DNA from: Rhodocyclaceae bacterium
GTDB lineage: Bacteria > Pseudomonadota > Gammaproteobacteria > Burkholderiales > Rhodocyclaceae
Assembly (NCBI GenBank): GCA_018262875.1
Contig: JADFDL010000033.1
Location: 1-10,068 of the forward strand
Direction of reading: 5' to 3'
Length of the DNA: 10,068 bases
Shown here in pieces: positions 1 to 8,907 of the stretch; the stretch's first letter is position 1, and each line of letters opens with the position of its first letter. A program made the position numbers and the translations under genes. The notes under the pieces are model-generated. The model did no database searches, was not told where the DNA came from, and saw nothing but the letters and a program-made list of their open reading frames with translations.

Positions 1-2606
1 ATACGCTTGCAGAAATCAAACAGGTCGGTGAAGTCGCCCGCTTTCCCATTTACACCCTCGCGCGCCCTCTGCATCGCGCCGATGGCCGACTCGCCGGTGC
101 CCTTGATGGCGCCGAGACCGTAGCGGATGGTCTTCGCGTCCACCGGCGTGAAGCGGTGGCGGCTGCGGTTGACGTCGGGCGGCAGAAAAGTCAGTCCGTG
201 CGATACGGCGTCGGCGACGAAGAACTGCACCTTGTCGGTGTCGGCCATTTCCGAGGACAGCGTCGCCGCCATGAAGGCCGCCGGATGGTGGCACTTGAGG
301 TACGCCGTCTGGTAGGCGACCAGCGAGTAGGCGGCGGCGTGCGACTTGTTGAAGCCGTAGCCGGCGAACTTCTCCATGGTGTCGAAGATCTCGTTGGCCT
401 TGTCGGCGCCGATGCCGTTTTTCGCTGCCCCCTCGACGAAGATCTCGCGCTGCTTGGCCATCTCCTCTGCATTCTTCTTGCCCATGGCGCGGCGCAGGAG
501 ATCGGCGCCGCCCAGCGAATAGCCGGCCACCACCTGGGCCGTCTGCATCACCTGCTCCTGGTATACCATGATGCCGTAGGTGTTGCCGGCCACCCGCTCC
601 AGCAGGGGATGCGGATAGACGATGCGCTCGCGGCCGTGCTTGCGGGCGATGAAGTTCGGAATGAAGTCCATCGGCCCCGGCCGGTAAAGCGCGTTGAGGG
701 CGATCAGGTCCTCCAGCCGGTCGGGCTTCGCCTGAATCAGCGTCTCCTTCATGCCGCGCGATTCGAACTGGAACACCGCCGTGGTATTGGCCGTCTTGAA
801 GATGCGGTCGTAGGTTGGCTTGTCGTCGAGCGGCAGACGGTCGATGTCCACCTCGATGTCCTCCACCTCTTTCACGAAGCGCACCGCCTCGGCGAGGATG
901 GTCAGGGTGCGCAGGCCGAGGAAGTCGAACTTCACCAGGCCGGCCTTCTCGACGTCGTCCTTGTCGAACTGGCTCACTGCGGATTCCGCGCCGCCTGCCG
1001 AATAGAGCGGACAGAAATCGGTCAGCTTGCCCGGCGCGATGAGCACGCCGCCGGCGTGCATGCCGACGTTGCGCGTGAGGCCTTCCAGCTTTTCCGCCAG
1101 TTCCAGCAACTGGCGAATCTCCTCCTCGCGGCCGGCGCGCTCGTCGATAGCCGGTTCCTTGACGCGCGCATCCTTCAGCGTGATGCCCAGCTCGTTGGGA
1201 ATCAGCTTGGCGAACTGGTCGACGAAATTGAAGCCGAGGTCAAGCACGCGGCCGACATCGCGGATCACCGCCTTGGCCGCCATGGTGCCGAAGGTGACGA
1301 TCTGCGAGACGGCGTGATTGCCGTAGCTGCGCTTGACGTAGTCGATGACCCGGTCGCGGCCTTCTTGGCAGAAATCCACGTCGAAGTCCGGCATGGACAC
1401 GCGTTCCGGATTGAGGAAGCGCTCGAAGAGCAGCCCGTAGCGCAGCGGATCGAGGTCGGTGATGCCCAGCGAGTAGGCCACCAGCGAGCCGGCGCCCGAG
1501 CCGCGGCCGGGACCGACCGGCACGCCGTTCTGCTTGGCCCAGTTGATGAAGTCGGCGACGATGAGGAAGTAGCCGGGGAAGCCCATCTGCTGGATGGTCT
1601 TGCACTCGAAGGCCAGGCGCGCGGCGTATTCGGGCCGCCGTTCCTCGCGCTCGGCGGCATCGGGAAACAACTGCGCCAGGCGCTGCGCCAGTCCCGCCTC
1701 CGCCTGCTGCGTCAGGTAATCGTCGAGCGTGACGCCCTCGGGCACCGGGAACTGCGGCAGGCGGTTCTTGCCGAGTTCGACGGACAGGTTGCAGCGGCGG
1801 GCGATTTCAATGGAATTCTCCAGCGCCTCGGGCAGATCGGCGAAGAGCGCCTGCATCTCGGCCTGCGACTTGAAGTACTGCTCCTCGGTGAACACCCGCG
1901 GCCGGCGCGGATCGGCCAGCACATAGCCTTCGGCGATGCACACCCGCGCCTCGTGCGCCCTGAAGTCGTCGCGCTCGAGGAACTGCACCGGATGCGTCGC
2001 CACCACCGGCAGGTTCAGCCCGGCGGCCAGCGCCACGCTCGCCGCGACGAGCTGCTCGGCCTGCGGCTGGCCATAGCGCTGCAGCTCGATGTAGAAGCTG
2101 TCGGGGAAAAGCCGCGCCCACTCGCGCGCCGCCGCCTCGGCCGGGGCGCTGCTGCCCATCAGCAGGCTCTGGCCGACGTCGCCCAGCGCGGCGCCGGACA
2201 GCGCGATCAGCCCTGAATTGTCGCCATTGGCGAAAGCCGCGCGGGAAATCTCCGGCCGGCCGCGGCTTCGCGGCCCGAAATAAGCCTGGGTCAGCAGCTC
2301 GCACAGCCGCAGGTAGCCGCCGCGATGCTTCACCAGCAGGAGCAGGCGGGCCGGGCGGTCGCGCTCGCCCTCGCCCGTCGCCGCCGGCGCGACCCACACG
2401 TCGCAACCGACGATGGGCTTGACGCCGCGGCCGCGCGCGCCGCTATAGAACTTGACCATGCCGAACAGGTTGGCCAGATCGGTCAGCGCCAGCGCCGGCA
2501 TGCCGTCGCCGGCGGCACGGGCCACCGCCTCGTCGAGGCGCACCATGCCGTCGGCTATGGAGTACTCGCTGTGCAGGCGGAGATGGACAAAAACGGGGGG
2601 TGGCAT
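1..2606 (-). CDS. dnaE: DNA polymerase III subunit alpha, N-terminal 868 codons (runs off left edge)
   Basis: Catalytic subunit of the replicative DNA polymerase III holoenzyme, cytoplasmic at the fork. The leftward frame is open from the ATG at 2604-2606 to the left edge. An N-terminal PHP domain begins FVHLRLHSEYS (residues 6-16). The polymerase palm carries MPDFDVDF (405-412), whose D407 and D409 match the E. coli catalytic pair D401/D403, and VKFDFLGLRTLT (558-569), whose D561 matches E. coli D555. All three catalytic aspartates are therefore present. The HxH of active PHP domains reads HLR here, as in E. coli, which suggests an inactive PHP nuclease and proofreading by a separate DnaQ. 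About 290 C-terminal residues (OB fold, tau-binding tail) lie outside the window. The start is fixed by alignment to the E. coli N-terminus; no clear Shine-Dalgarno precedes it. Large open frames on the opposite strand are GC-rich shadows. Confidence 0.97.
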   Translation of the reverse strand, partial: MPPPVFVHLRLHSEYSIADGMVRLDEAVARAAGDGMPALALTDLANLFGMVKFYSGARGRGVKPIVGCDVWVAPAATGEGERDRPARLLLLVKHRGGYLRLCELLTQAYFGPRSRGRPEISRAAFANGDNSGLIALSGAALGDVGQSLLMGSSAPAEAAAREWARLFPDSFYIELQRYGQPQAEQLVAASVALAAGLNLPVVATHPVQFLERDDFRAHEARVCIAEGYVLADPRRPRVFTEEQYFKSQAEMQALFADLPEALENSIEIARRCNLSVELGKNRLPQFPVPEGVTLDDYLTQQAEAGLAQRLAQLFPDAAEREERRPEYAARLAFECKTIQQMGFPGYFLIVADFINWAKQNGVPVGPGRGSGAGSLVAYSLGITDLDPLRYGLLFERFLNPERVSMPDFDVDFCQEGRDRVIDYVKRSYGNHAVSQIVTFGTMAAKAVIRDVGRVLDLGFNFVDQFAKLIPNELGITLKDARVKEPAIDERAGREEEIRQLLELAEKLEGLTRNVGMHAGGVLIAPGKLTDFCPLYSAGGAESAVSQFDKDDVEKAGLVKFDFLGLRTLTILAEAVRFVKEVEDIEVDIDRLPLDDKPTYDRIFKTANTTAVFQFESRGMKETLIQAKPDRLEDLIALNALYRPGPMDFIPNFIARKHGRERIVYPHPLLERVAGNTYGIMVYQEQVMQTAQVVAGYSLGGADLLRRAMGKKNAEEMAKQREIFVEGAAKNGIGADKANEIFDTMEKFAGYGFNKSHAAAYSLVAYQTAYLKCHHPAAFMAATLSSEMADTDKVQFFVADAVSHGLTFLPPDVNRSRHRFTPVDAKTIRYGLGAIKGTGESAIGAMQRAREGVNGKAGDFTDLFDFCKR

Positions 2607-2612
2607 GGGCGT

Positions 2613-2618
2613 ATTTTA
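2613..2618 (-). promoter_or_regulatory. possible dnaE -10 element (TAAAAT)
   Basis: On the minus strand TAAAAT ends exactly six bases before the dnaE ATG, so a transcript from it would begin at or near the start codon (leaderless). No convincing -35 hexamer is seen 16-18 bases upstream. This is a weak assignment from sequence shape only. Confidence 0.22.
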
Positions 2619-2642
2619 GGGCCTGTTCGCATTCGAGAGGCC

Positions 2643-2670
2643 TTGAAATTTGATCCGTGAAGGTTATTCG
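2643..2670 (+). promoter_or_regulatory. possible promoter for the GGDEF gene
   Basis: TTGAAA (2643-2648) is followed after 16 bases by TATTCG (2665-2670), in the 122-base divergent gap between dnaE and the diguanylate cyclase gene. The -35 is good and the -10 poor. It would give a leader of roughly 50 bases. Confidence 0.22.
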
Positions 2671-2728
2671 GCATTGCCCGCCATCCTGCCATTCTCCATA
2701 ATGCGACCTCCTCCAGAAAAACCGGCCC

Positions 2729-4372
<1,644 letters not shown>

Positions 4373-4384
4373 GCCGGATTGTCC

Positions 4385-4412
4385 GCCGCGGCGCGCAAAG
4401 ATCAGCCGCGGC
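4385..4412. terminator. possible bidirectional hairpin between convergent genes
   Basis: Two copies of the self-complementary octamer GCCGCGGC (4385-4392 and 4405-4412) are separated by 12 bases and can pair into an 8-bp GC stem. It sits at the junction of the GGDEF gene and the convergent flavodoxin gene, with its right arm just inside the flavodoxin 3' end. There is no U-tract, so intrinsic termination is uncertain. Confidence 0.25.
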
Positions 4413-4968
4413 TGTAGCGCAGCGCGGCTTCCGCCACGCGCCGGCCCAGGTGGGCGGCCGTCTTCAGGTCGCTCTCCAGCATGCCGTCGGCGCCCTGGTC
4501 GACGTTCGATTGCGCCATCGCGCCGGAGAAGCTGCCGAGGCGGTTGAGGTCGTCCACCGAACCCTTGCTGTTGTTGTTGCCCGGCATCAGGCCGAGGCTG
4601 ACCCAGAGCATGCCCTGCTGATTGGCGAAGACCATCAACTGGATGAGGGAGTTCAGCTTGTCGCCGCTCTGGCTGCCCGAGTTGGTGAAGCCGGCCGCCA
4701 GCTTGTCCTTCCAGGCCGAGGAGAACCAGGCCTTGGAACTGTCGTCCATGAACTTCTTGAAGGCTGCCGACACGCTGCCCATGTAGGTGGGCGCGCCGAA
4801 GATGATCGCGTCGGCTGCCGCCAGGTCATCCCAGTGCTTGTCGGCATCCGCCACGGACACCAGTTGCGCCGTCACGCCGGCCACTGCCGCCGCGCCTTCC
4901 ACCACCGCCTTCGCCTGCCGCTCGGTATGGCCGTAACCGCTGTGATACACCACTGCCACTTTCTTCAT
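4402..4968 (-). CDS. flavodoxin-fold NAD(P)H-dependent oxidoreductase family protein
   Basis: Probable FMN-binding protein of the flavodoxin/WrbA-like superfamily, 188 residues, cytoplasmic. The phosphate-binding loop SGYGHTERQA (10-19) follows the first beta strand. GAPTYMGS (58-65) matches the flavin-ring loop that reads GTPTRFG or similar in WrbA. FTNSGSQSGDK (94-104) is the third flavin-contact loop. Such proteins move electrons to quinones or other small acceptors, but the substrate here is not evident. The start ATG is preceded by TGAAAGGAACAAGG, in which AAAGGA serves as ribosome-binding site and overlaps the TGA of the upstream pirin gene. The gap is 13 bases, so the two genes are almost surely one coupled operon. 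Pairing with a pirin and a YhaJ-like regulator favours a role in quinone or electrophile handling (inference). Confidence 0.88.
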   Translation of the reverse strand: MKKVAVVYHSGYGHTERQAKAVVEGAAAVAGVTAQLVSVADADKHWDDLAAADAIIFGAPTYMGSVSAAFKKFMDDSSKAWFSSAWKDKLAAGFTNSGSQSGDKLNSLIQLMVFANQQGMLWVSLGLMPGNNNSKGSVDDLNRLGSFSGAMAQSNVDQGADGMLESDLKTAAHLGRRVAEAALRYSRG

Positions 4969-4981
4969 TGCCTTGTTCCTT

Positions 4982-5680
4982 TCAGGGTAGGTCGAACAAC
5001 AGGATTTCCGTATCTTCCGACGCGACGATCTCCAGATTTACCTCATCGGCGATTTTCGCGCCGTCGCCGTCCCGCAGCGACTGACTATTGAGCGTCGCCG
5101 CGCCGCGCGCCACGTGCAGGTAGGCATGCCGGCCCGGCGCCAGGGCATGGCGCACCGCCTCGCCCGGCGCCAGCAGCGCGGCGTAGAGTGCCGCATCCTG
5201 GTGGATCGTGACGCTGCCCTCGCGGCCGTCGTGCGAGGCCACCAGCCGCAGGCGGCCGCGCCGTTCTTCCGACGGGAAAAAGGTCTGCTCATAGCTCGGC
5301 CGCACGCCGCGCACATTGGGCTCGATCCAGATCTGCAGCAGATGCGTCGCCTGCTCCTGCGAAGGGTTGAACTCGCTGTGCAGCACGCCCTTGCCGGCGC
5401 TCATGCGCTGCGCCTCGCCGGGGCGGATCACCTCGCCGTTGCCCATGCTGTCCTTGTGCTCCAGCGCACCGTCGAGAATCCAGGTGACGATCTCCATGTC
5501 GCGGTGGCCGTGCATGCCGAAGCCCTTGCCGGGCTGGACGATGTCCTCGTTGATGACGCGCAGGCCGTGCCAGCCCATTTCCGCCGGGTCGTGGTAGTCG
5601 GCGAAGGAGAAGGTGTGCCAGCTCTGCAGCCAGCCGTGGTCGGCATGGCCGCGGTCGTTGCTTTTGCGCAGGGCGATCAT
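4982..5680 (-). CDS. pirin family protein (YhhW-like bicupin, quercetinase-like)
   Basis: Bicupin of 232 residues, about the length of E. coli YhhW (231) and alignable with it from end to end in memory. The family's metal site is fully conserved: H57 and H59 in [10 protein letters not shown]101 and E103 in GVLHSEFNP, the same positions as in YhhW. YhhW and human pirin have quercetin 2,3-dioxygenase activity in vitro, but the physiological substrate is unclear. The N-terminal [20 protein letters not shown] (10-29) is a family signature. The ATG is preceded by GGAGAG five bases upstream. The gene is first in a two-gene operon with the flavodoxin-fold protein and is divergent from a LysR regulator, a layout like yhaJ-yhaK in E. 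coli. Expression is probably controlled by that regulator. Confidence 0.95.
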   Translation of the reverse strand: MIALRKSNDRGHADHGWLQSWHTFSFADYHDPAEMGWHGLRVINEDIVQPGKGFGMHGHRDMEIVTWILDGALEHKDSMGNGEVIRPGEAQRMSAGKGVLHSEFNPSQEQATHLLQIWIEPNVRGVRPSYEQTFFPSEERRGRLRLVASHDGREGSVTIHQDAALYAALLAPGEAVRHALAPGRHAYLHVARGAATLNSQSLRDGDGAKIADEVNLEIVASEDTEILLFDLP

Positions 5681-5716
5681 GGTGTCTCTCCGTTATCCAT
5701 TAAATGTTTTCACTGT

Positions 5717-5745
5717 TTGACGTCATGGTAAAACCTGCCTATCCT
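5717..5745 (+). promoter_or_regulatory. sigma-70-like promoter for the LysR gene
   Basis: TTGACG (5717-5722) and TATCCT (5740-5745) are separated by 17 bases, giving 5/6 and 4/6 matches to the consensus hexamers. The -35 overlaps a perfect 8-bp palindrome TGACGTCA (5718-5725), a possible operator. The leader would be about 40 bases. No equally clear promoter was found for the divergent pirin gene. Confidence 0.42.
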
Positions 5746-5756
5746 GAAAAAAAGCG

Positions 5757-5786
5757 AATTATTTCGATATTAACGTTCAATTATTT
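5757..5786. repeat. direct repeat AATTATTT, 22-base period, in the LysR-pirin control region
   Basis: AATTATTT occurs at 5757-5764 and again at 5779-5786, 22 bases apart (about two helical turns). The 111-base divergent region is strikingly AT-rich against its surroundings. Between the copies lies the 6-bp palindrome AACGTT (5772-5777). LysR regulators bind such divergent regions as tetramers on phased half-sites, so these are candidate binding sites; that function is inferred. Confidence 0.4.
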
Positions 5787-5791
5787 TCAAC

Positions 5792-6742
5792 ATGCAGATT
5801 TCCCTCGACGCCCTGCAGATCCTCGACGCCATTGACACCCGCGGCAGCTTCGCCGCGGCGGCAGAGGCGCTGCACCGCGTGCCCTCGGCGCTGACCCATG
5901 CCATCAGGAAGCTGGAGGACGACCTCGCCGTGACGCTGTTCGTGCGCCAGGGCCGGCGCGCCGTGCTGACGCCGGCCGGCCGCCTGCTGCTGGAGGAGGG
6001 CCGCCACCTGCTCGGCGCGGCCGGCGAACTGGAATGCCGCGTCAAGCGCATCGCCACCGGCTGGGAACACGAGCTGCGCATCGCCGTCGAGGCGGTGCTC
6101 GACCTGAACGCGCTGTGGCCTGTCATCGGGGAGTTCTACATGCAGATGTCCGGCACCCGGTTGCGCCTGTCGACCGAAGTGCTCGGCGGCTGCTGGGATG
6201 CGCTGGCGACGCGGCGCGCCGACCTCGCCATCGGCGCGCCCGGCGACATGCCGCCGGGCGGCGGCTACCGCACGCAGCTCCTCGGCCGCTCGCAGCCGGT
6301 CTTCGCGGTGGCGCCGTCCCACCCGCTGGCGAAGATGCGCGAGCCGATACCCTCCGCGGAAATTCTCAAACACCGCGCCGTGGTGATCGCCGACACCTCG
6401 CGCCAGTTGCTGGCGCGCACGGCCGGCCTGCTCACCGGCCAGGACACGCTGGTGGTGCCGGACTTCGCCGCCAAGCTGGCGGCGCAAGTGGCGGGATTGG
6501 GCGTGGGGCATCTGCCGCTGCCGTTCGCCGCGCCGGAGATCGCCGCCGGCCGGCTGGTGGCGAAACGCACCACCGAGGCAACGCCCGACCAGCCGCTGCA
6601 CATCGCCTGGCGCGGCGATCACGAGGGACAGGCGCTGTCGTGGTTCCTGGAACGCTTGGGGGATGAAGCCTTGCGGGCACGCCTGCTGGGCGAGGCGCCA
6701 AAGAAGCGCGTTACGCGTGCGGCGCGTCGACCCAGTCGATGA
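5792..6742 (+). CDS. LysR family transcriptional regulator (YhaJ-like)
   Basis: DNA-binding regulator of 316 residues, typical LysR length. The N-terminal winged helix-turn-helix covers about residues 4-62 (RGSFAAAAEALHRVPSALTH is the HTH core). The rest is the periplasmic-binding-protein-like effector domain. Stretches such as DAIDTRGSFAAAA, RVPSAL, LARRADLAIGAP-like and the C-terminal AWRGDHEGQALSW resemble E. coli YhaJ, a regulator reported to respond to quinone-like aromatic products. The protein ends in a basic tail (KKRVTRAARRPSR). The ATG at 5792 has no clear Shine-Dalgarno but gives the standard LysR N-terminus. The gene is divergent from the pirin-flavodoxin operon, its likely target. 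Its last 32 bases overlap the convergent ParA gene. The exact inducer cannot be read from the sequence. Confidence 0.93.
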   Translation: MQISLDALQILDAIDTRGSFAAAAEALHRVPSALTHAIRKLEDDLAVTLFVRQGRRAVLTPAGRLLLEEGRHLLGAAGELECRVKRIATGWEHELRIAVEAVLDLNALWPVIGEFYMQMSGTRLRLSTEVLGGCWDALATRRADLAIGAPGDMPPGGGYRTQLLGRSQPVFAVAPSHPLAKMREPIPSAEILKHRAVVIADTSRQLLARTAGLLTGQDTLVVPDFAAKLAAQVAGLGVGHLPLPFAAPEIAAGRLVAKRTTEATPDQPLHIAWRGDHEGQALSWFLERLGDEALRARLLGEAPKKRVTRAARRPSR

Positions 6743-7346
6743 TGCCCTGCCATTGCGGCAGGTCCTGCGCGGCGCGCGCCGGCGACAGGTCGAACAGGGT
6801 CAGGCCGTGCGCAGCGGCCTGCACGTAGACCTGGGTGTCGCGCAGGAAGCCGAGCACCGGCACGTCGAGGCCTTCGAGGAAACGCTCCAGCTCGTGCGCC
6901 GCCCGCGTGCGCGCATCGACGCGCATGCCGACCACTGCGATGAAGGTCTTCTGGTTGCGAACCGCCTTCTCCTCCAGCAGCTCGTCGAGGAAGGTGCGCG
7001 TGGCGAGGATGTCGAAAATCGAGGGCTGCAGCGGCACGATGACGCGGTGGATGCTCTTCACCACCACGTCGAGTTTTTTCCCGTGCAGGCCGGCCGGCGT
7101 GTCGAGCACCACGCGAGTGGTGTCCTTCGGCGGCCGCGCCGGCTCGCCCGGCGCGATGTCCCAGCTGCGGATCGGCGGCAGCCCCTGCGGGCGCAGCTTG
7201 AGCCATTCGCGCGCCGACTGCTGGCGGTCGATGTCGCCGAGCATGACGCGGTGGCCCTGGCGCGCAAAGTAGCCGGCGAGGTTGGTCGCCAGCGTGGTCT
7301 TGCCGCAGCCGCCCTTGGGGTTGGCGATGAGGAATGATTGGAGCAT
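6711..7346 (-). CDS. orphan ParA-type ATPase
   Basis: ParA/MinD-superfamily P-loop ATPase of 211 residues. The deviant Walker A motif is KGGCGKTT (11-18) with the signature lysine K11. Walker A' contains D38/D40 in LGDIDRQQSA, and Walker B is VVLDTPAG with D82. Such ATPases dimerise on ATP and position DNA or protein cargo, usually on the nucleoid. No ParB-like partner is adjacent and there is no N-terminal HTH, so it is an orphan of short ParA type, and its cargo is unknown. The ATG at 7344-7346 is preferred; a TTG at 7353-7355 would add three residues (MNP). Neither has a good ribosome-binding site. The 3' end overlaps the convergent LysR gene by 32 bases, so the two transcripts are complementary there. 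Confidence 0.9.
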   Translation of the reverse strand: MLQSFLIANPKGGCGKTTLATNLAGYFARQGHRVMLGDIDRQQSAREWLKLRPQGLPPIRSWDIAPGEPARPPKDTTRVVLDTPAGLHGKKLDVVVKSIHRVIVPLQPSIFDILATRTFLDELLEEKAVRNQKTFIAVVGMRVDARTRAAHELERFLEGLDVPVLGFLRDTQVYVQAAAHGLTLFDLSPARAAQDLPQWQGIIDWVDAPHA

Positions 7347-7370
7347 GGGATTCAATTTATCACAGGGCGG

Positions 7371-7385
7371 CGCTTAGAATAAGCG
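7371..7385. promoter_or_regulatory. perfect inverted repeat overlapping a -10 element upstream of the MaoC gene
   Basis: CGCTTA-GAA-TAAGCG is a perfect 6-bp inverted repeat with a 3-base centre, in the 64-base divergent gap between the ParA and MaoC genes. It contains TAGAAT (7375-7380), a 5/6 match to a sigma-70 -10 for rightward transcription, with only a weak -35 (TTCAAT, 7351-7356, 18-base spacer). The overlap suits a repressor operator, but no regulator is identified. Confidence 0.35.
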
Positions 7386-7410
7386 GATCACGGGCGGACA
7401 GGAGAACGAG

Positions 7411-7902
7411 ATGGCTGAAAAACCCGGCTGGCAGGGCCGCTTCTACGAGGACTTCGAGGTCGGCGACGTCTACCGCCATCCGCTCGGGCGCACCGTGCTG
7501 GCGGTGGACAACGCCTGGTTCACCCTGCTCACGCAGAACACCGCGCCGATCCACTTCGACCGCCACTATGCGGCGCAGACCGAATTCGGCCAGCCGCTGG
7601 TGGACTCCACCTTCACCCTGGCGCTGGTCACCGGCCAGAGCGTCACCGACATCTCGCAGAACGTCTTCGCCAACCTCGGCTGGGACGAGGTGCGACTGCC
7701 CAATCCGGTGTTCGAGGGCGACACGATCTATTCGCAGTCGGAAGTGCTGGAGAAGCGCGAGTCGAAGTCGCGCCCCGACGTCGGCATCGTCAAGGTGCGC
7801 ACCACCGGCTTCAACCAGGACGGCAAGACGGTGATCCACTTCATCCGCACCGTGATGGTGTTCAAGCGCGGCAAGGCGCCGGTGATGCCGCGCCCTGCAT
7901 AG
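7411..7902 (+). CDS. MaoC-fold (hotdog) acyl-CoA hydratase/dehydratase
   Basis: Single-hotdog MaoC family protein of 163 residues, cytoplasmic. Members add water to the double bond of enoyl-CoA-type thioesters or remove it. The hydratase motif region reads TQNTAPIHFDRHYA (41-54) with the catalytic-type H48. The position of the canonical aspartate (five residues before the His in PhaJ) is N43 here. FGQPLVDSTFTLALVTG (59-75) is the following helix typical of the family, and VFEGDTIYSQSEV near 107-119 is the usual C-terminal strand motif. AGGAGA lies a few bases upstream of the ATG. The substrate cannot be assigned; relatives include hydratases for mesaconyl- and itaconyl-CoA. The gene is convergent with qor, with 25 bases between stops. 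Confidence 0.88.
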   Translation: MAEKPGWQGRFYEDFEVGDVYRHPLGRTVLAVDNAWFTLLTQNTAPIHFDRHYAAQTEFGQPLVDSTFTLALVTGQSVTDISQNVFANLGWDEVRLPNPVFEGDTIYSQSEVLEKRESKSRPDVGIVKVRTTGFNQDGKTVIHFIRTVMVFKRGKAPVMPRPA

Positions 7903-7927
7903 AAAGTCAGTCCCCGCAATACGGCGA

Positions 7928-8902
7928 TCAGGGCAGCAGGATGGTCGAGCCGGTCGTCTTGCGCGCTTCCAGGTCGGCCTGCGCCTTCGCCGCGTCCTTC
8001 AGGGCGTAGCGCTGGTTGGCCTCGATCTTCACCTTGCCCGAGGTGACCATGTCGAACAGTTCGTCCGCCGTCTGCACGAGATCGTTTCGTTTTGCCGTAT
8101 AGACAAACAGCGTCGGCCGCGTGATGAACAGCGCGCCCATCTTCGCCAGCAGGCCGAGGTCGAAGGGCGGCACCGGGCCGGAGGCGGCGCCGAACAGCGC
8201 CATCATGCCCATGGGCCGCAGGCACGACAGCGAATCCATGAAGGTGTCCTTGCCGATGGAGTCGTACACCACCGCCACGCCTTCGCCGACGGTGAGCTCC
8301 CTGACGCGGTCGGCGAACTTCTCGCGGGTGTACACGATGGGATGATCACAGCCGTGCGCTTTCGCCAGCGCCGCCTTCTCGTCCGATCCCACCGTGCCGA
8401 TCACCTTGGCGCCGAGCGCCTTCGCCCACTGGCAGACGACGAGGCCGACGCCGCCGGCGGCGGCATGAATGAGGATGGTGTCGCCCGGCTGCACGCGGTA
8501 GGTGCGCCGCAGCAGGTACTGCGCGGTCATGCCCTGCAGCATCATCGCCGCGCCCTGTTCGAAGGTCAGCGCGTCCGGCAGTTTCACCAGCCGGTCGGCC
8601 GGGATCAGGCGCACCTCTGCGTAGGCGCCGACCGGCCCGCCCGCATAGGCGACGCGGTCGCCGGCCTTGAGGTCTTTCACCTCGCTGCCGACCGTCTCCA
8701 CCACCCCCGCCCCCTCGAGGCCGATGCCCGAAGGCAGCGGCAGCGGATAGGCGCCGGTGCGATGGTAGATGTCGATGAAGTTGAGGCCGACGGCATGATG
8801 GCGCACGCGCGCCTCGTTCGGGCCGGGATCGCCGACGGCGACCTCTTCCCATTTCAGGACCTCGGGTCCGCCGGGCTGGTGGAAACGAATGGCGTGGGGC
8901 AT
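7928..8902 (-). CDS. qor: NADPH:quinone oxidoreductase (zeta-crystallin-like)
   Basis: Medium-chain dehydrogenase/reductase of the zinc-free quinone reductase family, 324 residues against 327 in E. coli QorA, and collinear with it. It uses NADPH to reduce quinones, probably by one electron. NFIDIYHRTG (41-50) and the substrate-side GLEGAGVVETVG (61-72) are family signatures. AAAGGVG (147-153) is the NADPH-binding loop. No structural-zinc cysteine cluster is seen. The ATG at 8900-8902 is preceded by AGAGG, which lies in the last codons of the upstream 66-codon gene, only five bases separating stop and start. It is thus the third gene of a compact leftward unit after a nucleotidyltransferase and a small protein. 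Whether it also has its own promoter is not clear. It may share a redox theme with the pirin-flavodoxin locus. Confidence 0.95.
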   Translation of the reverse strand: MPHAIRFHQPGGPEVLKWEEVAVGDPGPNEARVRHHAVGLNFIDIYHRTGAYPLPLPSGIGLEGAGVVETVGSEVKDLKAGDRVAYAGGPVGAYAEVRLIPADRLVKLPDALTFEQGAAMMLQGMTAQYLLRRTYRVQPGDTILIHAAAGGVGLVVCQWAKALGAKVIGTVGSDEKAALAKAHGCDHPIVYTREKFADRVRELTVGEGVAVVYDSIGKDTFMDSLSCLRPMGMMALFGAASGPVPPFDLGLLAKMGALFITRPTLFVYTAKRNDLVQTADELFDMVTSGKVKIEANQRYALKDAAKAQADLEARKTTGSTILLP

Positions 8903-8907
8903 GGCGG

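Noticed and set aside
156..2216. Long open frame (686 codons) on the plus strand
   Set aside because: It is fully antisense to dnaE, whose catalytic motifs are intact. GC-rich third positions keep stops away on the opposite strand; the translation is low-complexity and unlike any protein.
5777..6622. 281-codon minus-strand open frame opposite the LysR gene
   Set aside because: Antisense shadow of a clear LysR coding sequence; composition is His/Arg/Gly-rich with no domain.
7353..7355. TTG start for the ParA gene
   Set aside because: It would add only three residues without a ribosome-binding site; the ATG at 7346 gives the usual short lead before the P-loop.
7903..7927. Terminator between the MaoC and qor genes
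   Set aside because: The 25-base gap holds no GC stem followed by a U-tract on either strand.
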